From a virus, in IMG/VR virus record IMGVR_UViG_3300007960_000141, positions 1-27,321 of that record: a DNA stretch of 27,321 nucleotides; one strand, written 5' to 3'. The notes below the pieces were generated by a model, which saw nothing but the letters and a program-made list of their open reading frames with translations, had not been told where the DNA came from and ran no database searches. Below are positions 27,228 through 27,321 of the stretch, in pieces; position 1 is the first letter of the stretch, and each line of letters starts with the position of its first letter. A program made the translations under genes and the position numbers.

Positions 27228-27321
27228 ATGGCACCTGTAGATAAAGAAATAGCTTTAATGCAACAAAGAATGGATCAACTAGACAACAAACTTGATAAGT
27301 TAGATGAAAAGTTAGATATGT
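27228..27321 (+). CDS. 5' part of a short coiled-coil protein gene (cut by window end)
   Basis: ATG at 27228, 20 bases after the giant gene's stop, in the usual AAGTAATGGCA context. The 31 visible codons encode MAPVDKEIALMQQRMDQLDN followed by KLDKLDEKLDM, a regular heptad pattern predicting a coiled coil. Small hemolysin XhlA-like lysis accessory proteins start this way and then carry one membrane helix, and lysis genes often follow structural modules, so that is one guess. A coiled-coil virion protein is equally possible. The rest lies outside the window, so no function is assigned. Confidence 0.6.
   Translation, partial: MAPVDKEIALMQQRMDQLDNKLDKLDEKLDM

Noticed and set aside
1-27321. Possible recoded genetic code (TAG or TGA reassigned), since all 12 stops are TAA as in some crAss-like phages.
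   Set aside because: All genes, including those of 2304 and 3030 codons, are intact under the standard code with no in-frame TAG or TGA. TAA-only usage is explained by AT-richness. Reassignment is neither needed nor supported here.
1-27321. tRNA genes, CRISPR arrays, insertion sequences or attachment sites.
   Set aside because: Intergenic gaps are at most 73 bases and hold only AT-rich leaders, one terminator and one hairpin. No cloverleaf, direct-repeat array or terminal inverted repeats were seen.

Overview
The window is the rightward-transcribed structural (morphogenesis) module of a tailed double-stranded DNA phage with podovirus-type architecture. It is AT-rich and densely coding: 13 same-strand genes (the first and last cut by the window edges), separated by only 1 to 73 bases, with all 12 visible stop codons TAA. 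A Bacteroidota host, probably a marine flavobacterium-like one, is suggested by three things. Starts lack Shine-Dalgarno sequences and sit in A/T-rich leaders. The large tail protein carries BACON-type beta-sandwich repeats. The protein signatures (terminase, portal, capsid, 'stabilization/nozzle' protein) recall crAss-like and environmental marine Bacteroidota phages. This assignment rests on remembered family signatures and was not searched.

Layout. Positions 1-6694 hold the head genes: the C-terminal two thirds of the large terminase, the portal, a probable scaffold and the major capsid protein. A strong intrinsic terminator (6707-6744) follows the capsid gene. From 6768 to 9161 lie a conserved protein of unknown role and two probable connector/adaptor proteins, with an elaborate UUCG-capped RNA hairpin (7511-7552) between the first two. 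Positions 9167-16081 encode a 2304-residue tail nozzle/stabilization protein (T7 gp12-like role) with an extra C-terminal array of Ig-like and BACON-like domains. Positions 16083-18105 encode three smaller virion proteins, two of them probable internal (ejected) proteins. Positions 18115-27207 encode a 3030-residue polyvalent protein. A new short coiled-coil gene, possibly a lysis accessory gene, starts at 27228 and leaves the window.

How the genes fit together. Terminase and portal package DNA into a shell built by the scaffold and capsid proteins. The two small connector proteins and the giant nozzle form the short tail, and the BACON array probably binds surface glycans. The 209-, 334- and 3030-residue proteins are most simply read as internal proteins that enter the cell with the genome.

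The most interesting object is the 3030-residue protein. In one chain it combines a duplicated 30-residue N-terminal motif, glycine-rich hydrophobic segments, an HEXXH zincin-like peptidase, a sigma-70-like segment, an HAD phosphatase with all four motifs intact, a conserved helical C-terminal region and two terminal zinc-binding modules. Its first 2967 residues contain no cysteine; all six cysteines are zinc-ligand candidates at the extreme C-terminus.
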